From contig JADANN010000184.1 in the NCBI GenBank assembly GCA_018806985.1, positions 1-64,000 on the forward strand: 64,000 nt of DNA. Reading direction: 5' to 3'. Positions 1 through 12,040 of this stretch are shown here, in pieces; position 1 is the stretch's first letter; every line of letters starts with the position of its first letter. This DNA is from Angiostrongylus vasorum (taxonomy: Eukaryota; Nematoda; Chromadorea; Rhabditida; Metastrongylidae). Below the pieces are notes generated by a model, which saw nothing but the letters and a program-made list of their open reading frames with translations, made no database searches and was not told the origin of the DNA. Position numbers and translations under genes: made by a program.

Positions 1-2085
1 CACTTTATTGTCTTTTTATCTTGTAATATCTTTAACACTCATCCCCCATCGTTTTTTCTGCACGGTTAATATTTTGATGTTCTTTTGAAATATAATGCAA
101 GTCCTAAAGGCGAGGAAATGTTTGCCTAGAACAAGATTTCCTTAGGTTCCTGCAACATGTAACAGTGGAATGAAGAAACCTCATTCAAGCGGTGGTGTAA
201 TCGTGCTGCATAAACCTGTTTCACCTCAGAAAAGGAAATCGAGGGATATTTCTCTGCCAGAATCTGGTAAGGTTGGGCTAGCTATATTCTTTCAAATTTT
301 CAACTCCTTAAAATGCGCTAAACAGTGATAATCGTCCCAAAGAGTTTTCGACTCACTTAACCTTCAAGTTTTTGGTCTACTTGAATGTGATATTTTACGA
401 TTTTCAATAATTATACGATGTGATCAGGATGTCTCACGCTTCGTTACGTGAGCGGAGCGTAAGCAAGGAATCAGAAGAATTACAAATGAGAATATCGGCA
501 GTACCACAGAAGCTTAGCGAAGCCGACGAATTTAGCATTTGGTGTTTGCCGTTCTTGTTTTTCAATGCATTTTGAACATGTCATCGTTTCTTCGTGATTA
601 TCTTTTTCACAAATAAGACGGGATCTGAAGAAAATGTTAATACATGAAAGAAGGCGTCATTCGGAAATTATACATCTGTCGGATTGCTAGTTTTCTGCTA
701 AATGTTTTATGTCGAATGGGACATTTTTCACTACAAATACAATTACAACAGAGTCTTTCATCTGGGGAAAGAGTGCGGCATTTCCATATGGAACCCTGAC
801 CGTGACTAAAGCAATGCAGGTCATCACCGCTATCTCGGATGAAAGCCTGTCATAAAAGTGGCCAGAGAACTATCCATTTCGATTTGTTTGCCTTCGTATC
901 ATGAGGTCTTCATGAGGTGTATCATCTTCCTGTTTATGCACAGTCGAATCTTTCTTCCCTCAGTAATCACTGATTATATGAAGAACTGACTTACCTTCAG
1001 TCTCGGCATGATTAGTCAATATGTAGTCTTTTCGTTTATAGGCTAATATGATGTTGATAAGAAAAAACTCCGGAATAGGCAAATTGTTACCGGAACTGTC
1101 TGAGAGAATAACAGCACTGATTCGATAAATCAGTAAGACACTCTAAATCACTGTATAGGGCAGATTAGTCGCCCATAACGATGATTGCTTTTGTTGTACA
1201 CGGGTTGAAAATCTCGAATGAAACAATTAGGGCAGTCAGTTGTTGGCCATCCATGTTGTAAAGAACTAATCGACAAAGATATCCGTTCTGATTGAACAGG
1301 ATGTCCTTTGACAGTCCACTACGTTAATGTCATGATCGGTGAAATACTTCGAGGGCAATTAATAAACTTTGTTTTTTGGACTCATAGCGTTCAAGATTTA
1401 TATGGTTCTATGCACTGTAGCTAAAAAGTTTCGTCTAATTTCTTGACGGCTTTTCTGCAGGACTCGACTGCGTTTTGTTCATCATATGTGAATGGGCTGC
1501 TCAGCGTTCGGCTTCGGTGTCACCACCTTTGTCTAATGCTTATTTTGTATGCAACTGGCCGAATTGCAGGAAGCTCGAATGGAAATAGACCATTTTTATA
1601 GAAGCTGGAAGATTTGCGACTCCTGGAGAACGCCCCAGAGAAGATTAACGAGGAATCTCAGATCGAGCTTCTTGTGACATTCTTCGAGTACTTGGCATCT
1701 CGTGCTTTTCGCAAACTGCGACACATCTTCAGTGATTTAGGTAACGCGTAAGGGTTCTTACGCGGTGAATGGCTGCCATTGCATGAGGTAACTAGCTATC
1801 CTAAAAGCTCTTTTTATTATGTTAATGCACATATTCCTATCATTTCGGAGCTGACTTACCTATGTGAGTTTAACTAATCGCTAGATTTGGTAATTAATGA
1901 GAAACGATGTCAACGGGTTCTGGTTTTACTCTGTTTTCATGTATAACTATGTTGTTTACTTTGTTTATGTACGTTAGATTTCTTGGATTTCATCTTACGA
2001 TTTGTTCAGAGACCGTTATTAGGTTTTTACTTGATTTACTCATAATGACCAGTAGAAAGTGACTCCGAATTACATATGGTGGGAA
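1..2085. other. No gene or repeat recognised
   Basis: AT-rich sequence without an open frame or splice-consistent exon that I could support. Short introns or exons of an unknown gene could be hidden here, but I see no protein similarity and no copy of the window's repeat families. Confidence 0.5.
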
Positions 2086-2090
2086 AAGAT

Positions 2091-2352
2091 TGCTGCTCGG
2101 GACCACAGGTGTCTGCGGTTTGGAATGAGCGCGCTATTCCCTTTCCGTGGGCTAACGTGTTCACCACCACACCATTCGGGTCCTTCGTTTCGCCTATGTC
2201 TCAGTTAGTTTTCTATCGATCAGTGCCATCAGCAATCACCCGTTCACACGAATGATATGGGAAGCACAAATCGGCATTAAACCCAGTTAAGGTGAGAGGC
2301 TGTATTTGAAATCACAACAGACGAAACGAAGAACCCGCATGGTGTAGTGTAA
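2091..2352 (-). repeat. Family C repeat (tRNA-like SINE), degenerate copy
   Basis: Shares the family C blocks: a GCGCGCTATT/CCTTTCCG head, the GGGTCCTTCGTTTCGCC block and the CCATCAGCAATCACCCGT block. Read on the minus strand, the head has an A-box-like TGGTGTGGTGGTGAAC and a weak B-box-like GCGTTCGTTCC in better copies such as 48.3 kb. A short plus-oriented piece of the same family sits at 2318-2352, so the copy ends in an inverted fragment. Confidence 0.75.
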
Positions 2353-2462
2353 CATTTTGGAAAATTCGGATTTCGTCAAAAATTTCCAAAAACTTTGGTT
2401 TTCAACAGGCTTAAAATTGCAACATGGTTTTAGGAAAAAGTGTTTGTATCTCCCATGTCCGA

Positions 2463-2640
2463 CTTTCTATTAACCTCAGCATTGATCAAGTAATTCTTCG
2501 TATTCTTGTTGAGCAAACACGAGGTGTTATTTTTATTCTTTATTCACGAAAAAGCTGACGTTTCGGCGGATTTCGCCTTCCTCAGAGCCGTGATGTTACG
2601 AGTGGGACTCTGGACTGGATCTCTTTTTCTTTGTTAAAGT
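2463..2640 (-). repeat. Solo Penelope-like terminal repeat with hammerhead-like motif
   Basis: Nearly the same sequence as the terminal pieces flanking PLE copies at 14.64 and 55.47 kb (GAGCAAACACGAGGTGTTAT block, then the conserved hairpin). On the minus strand 2588-2553 reads CTGAGGA, a GGCGAAATC..GCC stem, then GAAACGTC, with GCT/AGC closing it. This is the order of hammerhead ribozyme parts. It continues into a TTACGAGTGGGACTC block shared with the foldback element at 22.9 kb. No RT or endonuclease sequence follows. Confidence 0.7.
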
Positions 2641-3561
2641 GCTCTGTTATAATCGTTTTGTAGGATTCAATAAGTCGCAGGAGGTGGTTCAGTCTGCCAC
2701 GAACAAAGAAGTCCTATTAAGCATCTTTAGGTAGAAACTCGGCTTTATGAAGTGTAACGAAGCATGATCTGTTTCCGACCTTTTGGACAAGTTTCGTCGT
2801 TTGTAGTATAGAACCTACTTCTCATCGAATGTCACAATTCTATCAAGAAATTTGGTTGCTAAAAGAAACCCCGAGGAGACTTTATAAAACCTTTGCTGTT
2901 TCTTCCTTCAATGCATGTGACAACATTTTACTGTGCATTTGCACCTTCCCAGTGTCTTTGAAATGAAGGAGCATTGTTGATTTGAATAGTTTTTAGATGG
3001 TCAGCTTCTATTCTGTTCTTCGGTTGGTCGTCATTATCTGTTGATGGCGGGCACACAACCTTCGTCCTTAAGACTGCTGTCACCGGTGCAAAAGTTTTCA
3101 GAACACCTGCACACTGTACTTCCGGAACCGCTTGTCACGCACATATTTGCTCGACGTTTGGAATTTCTTCCATGGAAGTATCTTTACATTTGAAATGAGG
3201 AAGCCAGAGGAAGTAGACATTTTCTTGGAAAAATACTACATGACAATCAGTTACGCAGCAATGAAGCTTTAAAATTTATGCATGAATATGGCTGCGCAAG
3301 AACTATTTTTTTTGAAAATTGGATTTCTACAATATATAACGATAAAGGCGGGCTTTTTTTTTGCACGTGGGTAGTACGTAGCCTTTGCTTTTTCTAGTGT
3401 CAACGACTTGCATCCTTTCTTTTCATTGAAATGTTTGAGATGTGTAATAACTTCCGCCCGAACGGTTTTCTGCGCAGTGTTTACAAGTTTGCTTGTTTTT
3501 GAGCGGAGTAATCAGTGACGAATAGTTTTTATTATCCATCGAACCAAATGTTCTTGTTTAG

Positions 3562-3847
3562 AAGACTTTGATCGCTCCCTTGTCGAGAGCCAAATATTGC
3601 AAAAGACGGGAGTAGAAGAACTGAGCTTGCGAAAGCTCGATGGACAGAAACGTGCGCGACGCGTGGCTCATAGCTTCAGTTACCACGTTTAAAGTTGTCT
3701 TGCTTATACTTTTATCTCTGTGTTTAGGTCGACTCACAGTTTTGGCCCGCGGTACTCTGCAAAATTTGCAAAAGCTGCGAGATTTGGTTACCATTGAGCC
3801 GTCTGTTAAAACTTCCGTCCATGGAAAAGAGATCTCGGCGCAGTTGA
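3562..3847 (+). CDS. Putative two-exon fragment of an unrecognised gene
   Basis: Exon-like segment 3562-3686 follows a canonical acceptor (TTCTTGTTTAG) and is open for 41 codons rich in charged residues (EELSLRKLDGQKRARR). A possible 41-base intron (GTTTAA...TGTTTAG, 3687-3727) joins it in phase to 3728-3847, which ends in TGA and contains CKICKSC. The donor is weak. A competing frame continues through the second part (LARGTLQNLQKLRDL). I do not recognise the protein, and no start codon is visible. Treat as a candidate exon pair only. Confidence 0.33.
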
Positions 3848-4498
3848 GCGGTCTAACATGTGAGAAAATAATAAGATAGTAATAGATAGTGGCAGTGGTA
3901 CATGTACAGTTTACGCTAGGTTTTGTTTCTCTTCATCTGGAATTTTTTCATATCTTCCAATAATAAATTTTCGCCAAATTGTTTCGTTCGATATCCACGG
4001 TTTGCTGGGAAGTTCCAAAATTGTGTCAGGTAACGCGGAAGATAATAACTTTAGTAGTTCAAGTGACAAAGGTGCAAGGAATGATTGTTAGTGGATCAGC
4101 CCACTCCTTGTTGCTACCAGGTGAGATTTTTTGGTTTACTAACACCGCAACCTCGCACTTTGGTGTGTGAACTATAAATTTGAGCAACTGAATATTTACA
4201 TGTACGGTATAGCAATACAAATACGAAAGACAAACTCGGGAAGGAAAGAGAGTGTTTTGAAAGGAATGAGAGTTCACACTAACAACTAATGGTGGCAAGG
4301 GAACGGAGAATGGACTTCCCTAATAAATCAATTCAAAGAAATATCGCGTACAGTGAGATATGAGAATTATTCTACCCATCACTTCGTGCATTAGTGAAGT
4401 TGGATGGGAAAGAGCGATAGACATGGATTGTATATAATGCAAACAAAACTTGCTTGTAACCACTCACAAAGGTAAAAAACAAATTAGATGAGGCTCTC

Positions 4499-4757
4499 GG
4501 CATTGGTCTATCCGTGAGGGACGCATAAGTGCATCCGAGTTCATTAAGTATCGTTGGAGATGACTGAATGCATATCTGATCTATACAACGACTTGCAGCG
4601 TCCTACCGATGTATTGAGTCTGCGCCTTTGTCCTCTCAGATAGGTTTGGTACCAATTTGTTGATCCCGGAGGGATGGAAGGGCTGGTGAGTCTGTAGCGT
4701 GGGATCAATCCCAAACGTGTTTCACGACTCCTTTAGCTCTGCGTTACACGCGCTACC
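4499..4757 (-). repeat. Family B tRNA-derived SINE
   Basis: Reverse-oriented full-length copy. From its 3' end it carries the TGCATTCGACTTCATTAAGCA-like block, the CCAGATATGCATTCAATC block, GGTACCAATTTG, and the tRNA-like head with GGGATCGATCC-type B-box sequence near 4715. Many changes against the copies at 6.76 and 40.46 kb indicate an old insertion. Confidence 0.8.
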
Positions 4758-5126
4758 ATAAAGGTGACTGGGGTAGGCAGAGACTGCCGTAACATCGTCG
4801 TATCAACCGACTTCTTTTATACACTGTATCTAATTTATGTTTAAATCATCCACATCACCCAGATGTTATCCATTTAATGACTGAGTAACCTAAGTAGGCA
4901 AAGTGAACATTATTTACCACAAACAGGTACACATGCTACTCAGTGGACACTGCAACTTTAGGGAAAACAAAGAGCAAGTGATCAATCTAGAGTCTAGAGT
5001 CAGGAATGCATCATTGGAACTAAAATTTTCCTGCGGGTTTCAATGAAAGTTGTTCTTTTCTTTCTTAAATAAATGGAATAACGAATAGCAGAATATCCAA
5101 CACCAGAGAATCACTCCGAACAACTT

Positions 5127-5522
5127 GGATGTTTGGATATTTGGATGGTCCGTCCTCACTGGTTGTGCGGGCCCCAGCAAAATCTACATTTTGTCGGAGT
5201 TCTGCTCGTTTAGGCACTGTGGTTACCTGGAGTCGCGAGGCCACTTATTCCAACATATACCCTAGGTTGCCACTACTACAGGTAGTCGCCGCTCTTTGTG
5301 AATCAGAGGGAGATTTGCCATCACGCGACTAGTGTGTTACCAGAGCGACGACATCCTAGTATTGGTTTGCTCTAAGCTGGGTTTCCTGATGGAAACGCCA
5401 GACTCCTTCTCAGCTTGGAGAACCCTGCCAGAAGATGAATCTTCCGCTGTACATCACAGCTCGGCAACCAGGGAACACCTCTTTAAGCCACGATGAGGAG
5501 GTAAACCGTTGAGAGTCACCGA
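5127..5522 (+). repeat. Family A repeat, near full length
   Basis: Starts with the TTGGATGGTCCGTCCTCACTGGTTGTGCGGGCC block, runs through TGGGAGTCGCGAGG, GATCAGAGGGAGATTTGCCA, TTGGTTTACTC, CCTTCTCAGCTTGG, and ends GAGGCGGTAAACCGTTGGGAG-like. About 390 bases, with no terminal inverted repeats and no long ORF. The same order is seen in at least ten other copies in the window. Class unknown. Confidence 0.8.
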
Positions 5523-5929
5523 ACAACTATTAAGTACAGGCATAATTAAAGAGTAAAACTACTGAAGAAAGAATTTTCATTTAACCTTAGCATTAATAAT
5601 TAAACTATGTTAGTGTTATGAAGTCTGGCAGACGAGCTTACACGAGGGTTTAACAGGTATTTTTTGACTTTCGATTGTCAACGCTTAGGCAACTTCGTCG
5701 CCTTCAGATCCTGGACACATTGTTCTACATTCTCATTCGCTGAATAATAAGAAGTCCTAGTATAAAATTGGTTAAGAATCTAAAAAATAATCTTCTCAAG
5801 GCCATTAGCCGTCTTCCTTTCTTAAAAAAGTGAGCCCACTCACATCGGATCCTAGTCCACCTTCTACACCAAAAGCCGATCCTTGGAGAGCCACGCTAGA
5901 GAATTCCGAGATTTCGTGGTTCTCATGCG

Positions 5930-6310
5930 TTCCTGGATAAGTATGACACCAATTTTCCGACACCGAAGGGACTGGAGGCTTAGTTGGCCTAGCGTGTAGT
6001 AGAACCAGAGCTTTGACCGAATTAGATGGCATCACTACTTTTGCGTCTACCAGTTGTCTGTCCATAAAAGGATAATTGATAAAGTTCTCCGCATTGAACA
6101 AACACTGAGAGATGCGCAATGCACTCGACTTCAGTAGGAATCGTTAGAGGTGAATGAATGCATATCTGATCCGTACAATTACTTCTGCTGGCATAACCAT
6201 GTAACGACCCAGTACTGCTATCACTCCAGACAGATATGGTACCAATTTGCCCGACTCCAAAGGAATGGAGGGCACGGTGAGCCTGGGACGCGGAAACGAA
6301 ACCATGTATA
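5930..6310 (-). repeat. Two adjacent family B SINE fragments
   Basis: 5940-6120 is a diverged fragment (AATTTTCCGACACCGAAGGGA block). 6108-6305 is a clearer reverse copy with ATGCATATCTGATC, GGTACCAATTTGCC and GAGCCTGGGACGCGG. The two lie in the same orientation and nearly abut. The open frame across the first piece is repeat sequence, not a gene. Confidence 0.65.
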
Positions 6311-6630
6311 TTGTAAGAAACCTCTGATCAATTCTCTATTCCAGGTTTGAATCGACTCTTCCAACATACAACGACATTCGTAACGGAGACGAAAAAAACC
6401 CCTAAGCAGCAATACATACGAAAAAAGTTCAAATATATTCGTGGACGGCGGATGCGAGGAAACGAATCGAACGCAAGGAGAGCTGGGATCTTTGTTGTAT
6501 TGATATTGTCCTTATCGCATTGTTTAATTTATGCCAATTTGTGCTTTATAGACCGTTGCCATTGACAGGTTATTGCTAATAGCACCGCTGGGATTGAAAA
6601 AAAAACTGGCCGAGAGAAAGGCAAAGCAAG

Positions 6631-6725
6631 GGCCCCGGTGGTGCAGTAGATAACACGCGAGCCCCGAAAAGGGTTCGAAGCTCACATGGAGTTCTCACCT
6701 TTGCAAATATCTCAGCATCATTGTG
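6631..6725 (+). repeat. Family C tRNA-like head, partial
   Basis: GGTGGTGCAGTAGA followed 31 bases later by GGGTTCGAAGCTC fits the spacing and consensus of pol III A and B boxes better than most copies. The downstream TTTGCAAATATCTCAGCATC block is the family C signature. It cannot fold into a full cloverleaf that I can see, so I call it a tRNA-derived repeat, not a tRNA gene. Confidence 0.65.
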
Positions 6726-6756
6726 ATTGTTTTTATTATTGTTATTATCTTTTGTG

Positions 6757-7050
6757 TTTAAGGCGCGTGTGACGCAGTGGTCGGAGGCGCCCTGCAACAC
6801 ACACGTGAAATCGATCCCCGCGCTCATGGCCCACCAAGCCTTCCATCCCTCCGGGGATCGGCAAATTGGCACCAAACTTGTCTAGGAGACTGGCTCGATA
6901 CATCGGCAGGCTGCCACGAGTCATTGCAAAGACCAGATATGCATCTAATCACCTCCAAACGATGCCTAATGAAGTCGAATGCATGGGGCATTCCTCAGGG
7001 ATTGATCAACGAAGAAGCTTTAACCTTCATCCTTTCGTTGCTGTGTTCGT
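6757..7050 (+). repeat. Family B tRNA-derived SINE, well preserved
   Basis: The head GTGACGCAGTGGTCGGAGGCGCC and the AAATCGATCCCCGCG stretch match pol III A/B-box layout. The body holds GGCCCACCAAGCCTTCCATCC, GGCAAATTGGCACCA, CTCGATACATCGGCAGGC, CCAGATATGCAT and TTAACCTTCATCC. This is one of the best copies for a consensus. Confidence 0.85.
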
Positions 7051-7149
7051 GGTTATATTCTTTCACAATTGCATCTGTATTAATCTCTTCAACCTTCAAT
7101 TGTCTTTTAATTGAAGCTCAACAGGGTTACGCGTGCAAACGCATCAGGA

Positions 7150-7280
7150 TGTTCCATGGGTCCTTCTAAATGCTTGATACACATTGGGTCACCTCTAACG
7201 ATGCTTGCTGAAGTCGAATGCATGCGTATCCCTCAAGTGTTGATGAGTGTCGAACGATTTATTCTTTATCCTCTATATCC
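7150..7280 (+). repeat. Family B SINE, 3' half
   Basis: GGGTCACCTCTAACGATGCTTGCTGAAGTCGAATGCATG and the following TTTATTCTTTATCC are the 3' half of family B, directly downstream of the full copy and in the same orientation. It is either a 5'-truncated second insertion or a partial tandem copy. Confidence 0.65.
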
Positions 7281-7884
7281 TCTGCGTGACACAATAGTCT
7301 TTGCTTTTTCTTCTACTCCTCAAAGAATAAGTGATGCCTTAAGCTGTGACTTTGGCAACAATCCCCGAGGTTGTGTGCTTTTATCTCGCTCTCGTTGTTG
7401 GTTTAGCGGCGGGAACAAGTTTTTCTCGATAAATCAAACCAAAGAGGAGGTATAATGAACAGTGTCCATTGTCCACTTTAGCAATCAATAAGAATTTCCT
7501 GATCAGTCTCCAGATGACTCAACTCAACACCAACAATAACACGGCCGCAATACAGTGAAACACACTTTTTTGGCAGAGTAAATGCAGCCCCCCTATAGAA
7601 CTTCTTTCTTAGAAAGAAGACTCCATCCACTAAATAAAGTGTATTTCAATTCAATTCAAAAAGAACTTCTCGTTTTTGATACTTGTTCATCTGAAATGTA
7701 ACAAAAACTTTCCAAATAGTTCATTCGTCGGCTGCCCTCTTATAGACGAGAACAATGAATTTCGAGAAAAAAAAACGAAAATTGAAAAAAGTTTTCGTCC
7801 TGCCTTTTTAAACTTGGAAGAATTTTTCCTGCTTGAAATTTCAAATCGAAAAGTCTGCTCAGTATTTTCACTCCCATATTCGTA

Positions 7885-8250
7885 TGCCCCTCCCAACGGT
7901 TTACCGCCTCACGGTGGCTGGGAGGTGTTCCTGGATGTTGGACTGCGATGTACAGCGGGGTAATTCGTCCCGCTGTAGGGTCTCCCAAGCTGAGAAGGAG
8001 TCCAGCGTTTTCATCAGTAAGCCTAGCTAAGAGCAAACCAATACCAGGATCCACCACCGGCCTGTTATCAAAGTCGCAAGGTGGCAAATCTTCCTCTGAT
8101 CCACAAGGGCTGCAAATGCCTTTAGTTGTGACGACCTCGGGCAGACTTTGGCCAGGCTGTTCTCAGGATTCCAGGGAACCGGTGATTATGCTAGGGCCCC
8201 CGCAACTAGTGGGGACGGGCCGTTCAAGTATGAAGTAAGTATTCGTATGC
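7885..8250 (-). repeat. Family A repeat, near full length
   Basis: Reverse copy from CCCAACGGTTTACCGCCTCACGG to GGACGGGCCGTTCAAGTATGAAGTAAGT. The end carries AAGTA repeats, as expected of the 3' tail of a target-primed element (known for LINE/SINE families); that interpretation is inference. Confidence 0.8.
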
Positions 8251-9433
8251 CACTCAGATGGTATACTCAACGCCCTAAACTCGAGAAATGCTGCATTTTG
8301 CACTTAGTAGTTTGCAGAAAAGCTGTTAAATTTTTGAATTTGACTGTTGACAGTGAAAGATTGTGATAGTAAGAGATCCGGTCGTTCCAAGCGAGCTACA
8401 TGCCTTTGATTACTACATTACTTTGTTCCCGTTGGATCAAAAAGCGAACTGGACTTAGCATCACCTGTCGTCCTAGTATAAATATAACCCGACAAGGCGT
8501 CTTTAGGAGCAGTTGTTCACTCTTTCATTTTTGATCGCCATGAAGACCATGACTACTGTACCGGATGGGTAGAAACAAAAAATATCAGAAACCGCTTCAT
8601 ATGGCTTGTAAAACTGTTTTGCGAAATGTGGCCGTTTCCCATTGCTGGCGAACGAGATTTTTTTTCTTCGCTCTCACAACACACAAAAGTTGGAAGTACA
8701 CGAAACAAATATAGAATAGGAAATATCTAGAGCACGAGAAAAACAGATGACATCTAGCGAATGTGTTAAACAGGGCGCAACTACACTTTCATTAACAAAC
8801 TTGGCACCAGTAATGGACCGGTTTTTATGATCAAATCATTTTTTCGAAAAAACCGCCAGGGTTTTATTTTCCAACCTTGTGATGCCCGCTCACCAGCTAT
8901 CACTAACTATACCATAGTTTAAAAAGTAGTTGTCCCACTGAGTTATTAAGGGCAACGTCAAACACTAGAAGAAATGCAAGAAGCACGTCCTTCTTCGAAT
9001 ATTTGCGCATCTAAGGGGTTTAACTAAGCTGTTCTCTCTACAAGTATCAACTGTAATTGTTACAACCACCACTCCCATGAATCATTTCAGTTCTCTGATC
9101 CAAAATTTCGGAAAATGAGTTCTTAAGGGCAGTTTTGTACTCAAAATGACAAAAGTGCTTATTTTTTTTAAAGCGAGAAATTCCTTTGTTCAATACTGTT
9201 GTCGACAACGAACACCTTTTTCGCTGTATTGAAATAGTGCAGCAAGTCCAAGGCGTGGCAGTTGCCATCATATTCACGGTCCTGTTTTCTGGAATCTTGT
9301 CAATAAAAGCAATTATTATTTGTTATCAGCAGTCTTGTGATATCATTTGTTATTGCGTCTGTGCTCAGAATGTTTTCGGCTAGCAAAGAACTGTGTATTG
9401 AGTTAGAGAAAATGCAGTCCAATTTTCACTTAC
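8251..9433. other. No feature supported
   Basis: A plus-strand open stretch near 9186-9383 has a hydrophobic run (VAVAIIFTVLFSGILSI) but no clear splice signals or similarity. Otherwise AT-rich sequence without repeats I recognise. Confidence 0.4.
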
Positions 9434-9771
9434 TGGAATTTCTCTGGATTGGTGTTGTATAGTATGTGACGTGGCTGCATCGAAGTATCTTTGTTCGTGT
9501 TCCACGTCTTTTCACCGTACATCACTTTTCTGCACCTCTCGATCTACTTCATGACCAGCGTCGTGATCGAATTCGCCGGCTCTTCCGCTGTGATCACAGA
9601 GTTAGCTCCGATACCACTCATTTGACGCGTTTTTGAAGTGGGGACGGAAAAGAAGACCGCTAGCACTTCGGCTTGGCTTAGGGCTTTGAATCGCTTTTCG
9701 ACAAGGCGCCACAGAAGGCGTGTTAGTTGAAATAAGTACTGAGAAGTGCTCGGAGTTTCGAATAGAGAACT
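9434..9771 (-). pseudogene. Decayed exon of an unrecognised gene
   Basis: A single minus-strand frame runs about 110 codons from a possible acceptor (TTTTTGATTAG near 9772) to a good donor (CCA followed by GTAAGT at 9433). It is broken only by one TAG at 9544-9546. Both sides of the stop look protein-coding (LLWRLVEKRFKALSQAEVL before, RHILYNTNPEKFQ after). The simplest reading is a real exon that has gained one nonsense change. I could not name the protein. Confidence 0.45.
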
Positions 9772-9774
9772 AAT

Positions 9775-11785
9775 CAAAAAGTTGACGCTTAGTAAACGGT
9801 GTGTCCTCCGTATGTCTTCCTATTTAATGAAGTCTTTTTTCAGTGAACTAGTTGGAGGAAGGAAATTCATCAGTCTTACGGAATGATCCTCAAAATGTCA
9901 CCTTTTCTAACGGCAGGCAATAAATTTTTCTCAAAATAACTTGAAATCTAGCGAGCTCTTTATCTAGGCACTGCAAGTATTTTAATTGTCTTGCGTTCAC
10001 TTCTCTTGGCATCGAACGGTTCCTGGTCTTGGTGAGATCGGAAACTTATGAGAAAGAGAGCAATGTGCTTCCGTTGCTGTTTTCGATTTTGTATATAGCG
10101 GGTGCCCTTTTCAAAGTTATACTTCGAAATAAGTGGGAGAATTATGGCGATATCATCAAAAGTCAGTTGTTTCTACTTTTGCGCAATTGCCGCCTTGGCC
10201 TATGATGAAAACAGATTTTTACCAAATTGTTGGTGAACTCGCAGTATTTCAGTGGATATTTCCTCTCGTCCTCGTCTCTTCACCACGGCTTACCGTCATT
10301 TCTTCATTCGTGGCTGGCGACTCGCATTTCATCGTCTACGCGATTTCCAGTGAGGTAATAGTTACAGTATCATCTACAACAAGTGTGATGGAAACAGTTT
10401 CATTCGGTTATCGTTTGTCTCCTTTATCAGAGAGGTTATCTTATGGCTTATCAAAGAAATGATGCATGTTAACCGATTTCTTTCACACTCAAAGTCTTCC
10501 TCTTATGCAAGGGTGCAGGCTGCATAGAGTTCACATAGGTGAAAAATGAACCTATTTCAGGTTATAAAGCAATTCTAAAATATTCTGTGAGGTGAAACGT
10601 TATGAAAAAGTCAGACCTCATCTATGAATTTTTGTATTTGATCCACAATTCTTCGAGAGTTTTGAGTGCTTTTGCTTTAAATTCTTCAGCGAGGATGGTC
10701 GTCTATTTCGAAATCCACCGCAGAAATCGAAAGAAAACTGGCTTCCATTACTGAACGTTCAAACTAGTTTATCCGAAAACAACCAAATCAACGAGTGGTC
10801 CGGAAGGTCGAGTAATAAAGACCTATTGGTTGATAATCGCTCCATTCGTCCTTTACACACTAAGAACGCCTTCGTGAGAAACAATTTTTCGAACAGCCGC
10901 TAAAGTGTGTTCAGCTAAAGTGAGCAAGAAGAGAAATGAATTAACTTGGCGTGGAGAATAGCCATTTCTAATATTAAGCAGTGCGCTTAGGAAAGGTTCA
11001 GAGGAAAAACCAAGCCACTGAGTGAAAAGCATGGTGAAAATAAGATTTGTTTGACTTTTCCACTAATCGTAGGCACAAACCTGACGGATACGCAGAATCG
11101 ATCTAGAGAAAATACTATTAGTAATGGAACTACGACCGAACCCTCTACGTTGCCAGCGACTTTGCAACCGCATATGTACGGCGCAAAGTGGAAACGGTGA
11201 TTGATTGCAGGAGTTTTGGTATAGTGTACGTATTCTGTTGGGATGTGTACGGGACAAATAATTTGAACAAACAGCTAGAACACGCTAGATGCCTATATAT
11301 TTACTTGGACGACCCTCCCTCACCAGTCTTACGAATGCTAGCTCATTCTCCATTGGCTTCTTTGCTTTGTAATGGTCGCCCATGGTGATGGATTGACTAG
11401 AGCATGGTGGCCACTGGAAGTTTCACACCGCGATATGCAGGAGAACTGTAGCTGAGAGTAAAGCTGATCGACTTCAGTTACCAACATGTTCCCCCAACGG
11501 GCAAGTGGTCATCCTAGGGGAGCCTTCATTCCCGTAGTGTCCAGTCCACAGTTCCTTTCGTCCACCTGTCGTCTGTTCTTCACACTATTTGTACGTCCCA
11601 TCTATGCTTCGATATCGGTGCGAGTTTTCCTGGGTCTCGAATATGAGATAGATTTCGAAGGTAAGAGATTCGCGTTTTGGCTAGATGTTATGAGTGCTGA
11701 TTGGATTTCGTCAGACGAAAGTCGTTCAAGCGCTTTGCTGGTAGATAAAAAGAATACAACAGTGCTAAAGCTTTCGACAGTTGCT
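9775..11785. other. No gene established
   Basis: Contains open stretches of about 100 codons (10133-10462 and 11486-11797, plus) without recognisable domains. The second has VFLGLEYEIDFEG followed by a GTAAGAG donor-like site at 11661 and could include an exon, but I cannot support a model. Confidence 0.35.
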
Positions 11786-11787
11786 CA

Positions 11788-12040
11788 GATCCCCTGAGGG
11801 ATGCGCAATGCACTCGACTGTCATTAAGCATCATTTGGAGGTGATTGAATGCATATCTGGCCATTTACAATGACTCGCGGTGGCCTACCGATGTACGAGC
11901 CAGTGCTGCTATGCCTCCCATGAGCAAGTTTGGTACCAATTTGCCGACCCCGAAGAGATAGGATGCATTTGGTGGGTCGACATCGATTCCACAGAGTGTG
12001 TTGCAGTACATCTCCGACCACTGCTCCACACGCGCCCATA
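11788..12040 (-). repeat. Family B tRNA-derived SINE
   Basis: Reverse full-length copy: CCTGAGGGATGCGCAATGCACTCGACT at one end, GCCTACCGATGTACGAGCCAGTGCTGC and TTGGTACCAATTTGCCGACCCCG in the middle, and the tRNA-like head (CACTGCTCCACACGCGCCC) at the other. The short ORFs on both strands here are repeat sequence. Confidence 0.85.

Noticed and set aside
5805..6119. 104-codon minus ORF
   Set aside because: Most of it overlaps diverged family B SINE sequence.
6631..6725. Possible tRNA gene
   Set aside because: A and B boxes are close to consensus, but no acceptor stem or anticodon arm can be paired, and the downstream sequence is family C.
11486..11797. SMG8-like exon (GLEYE motif)
   Set aside because: Only a five-residue resemblance; flanking residues do not follow that family.
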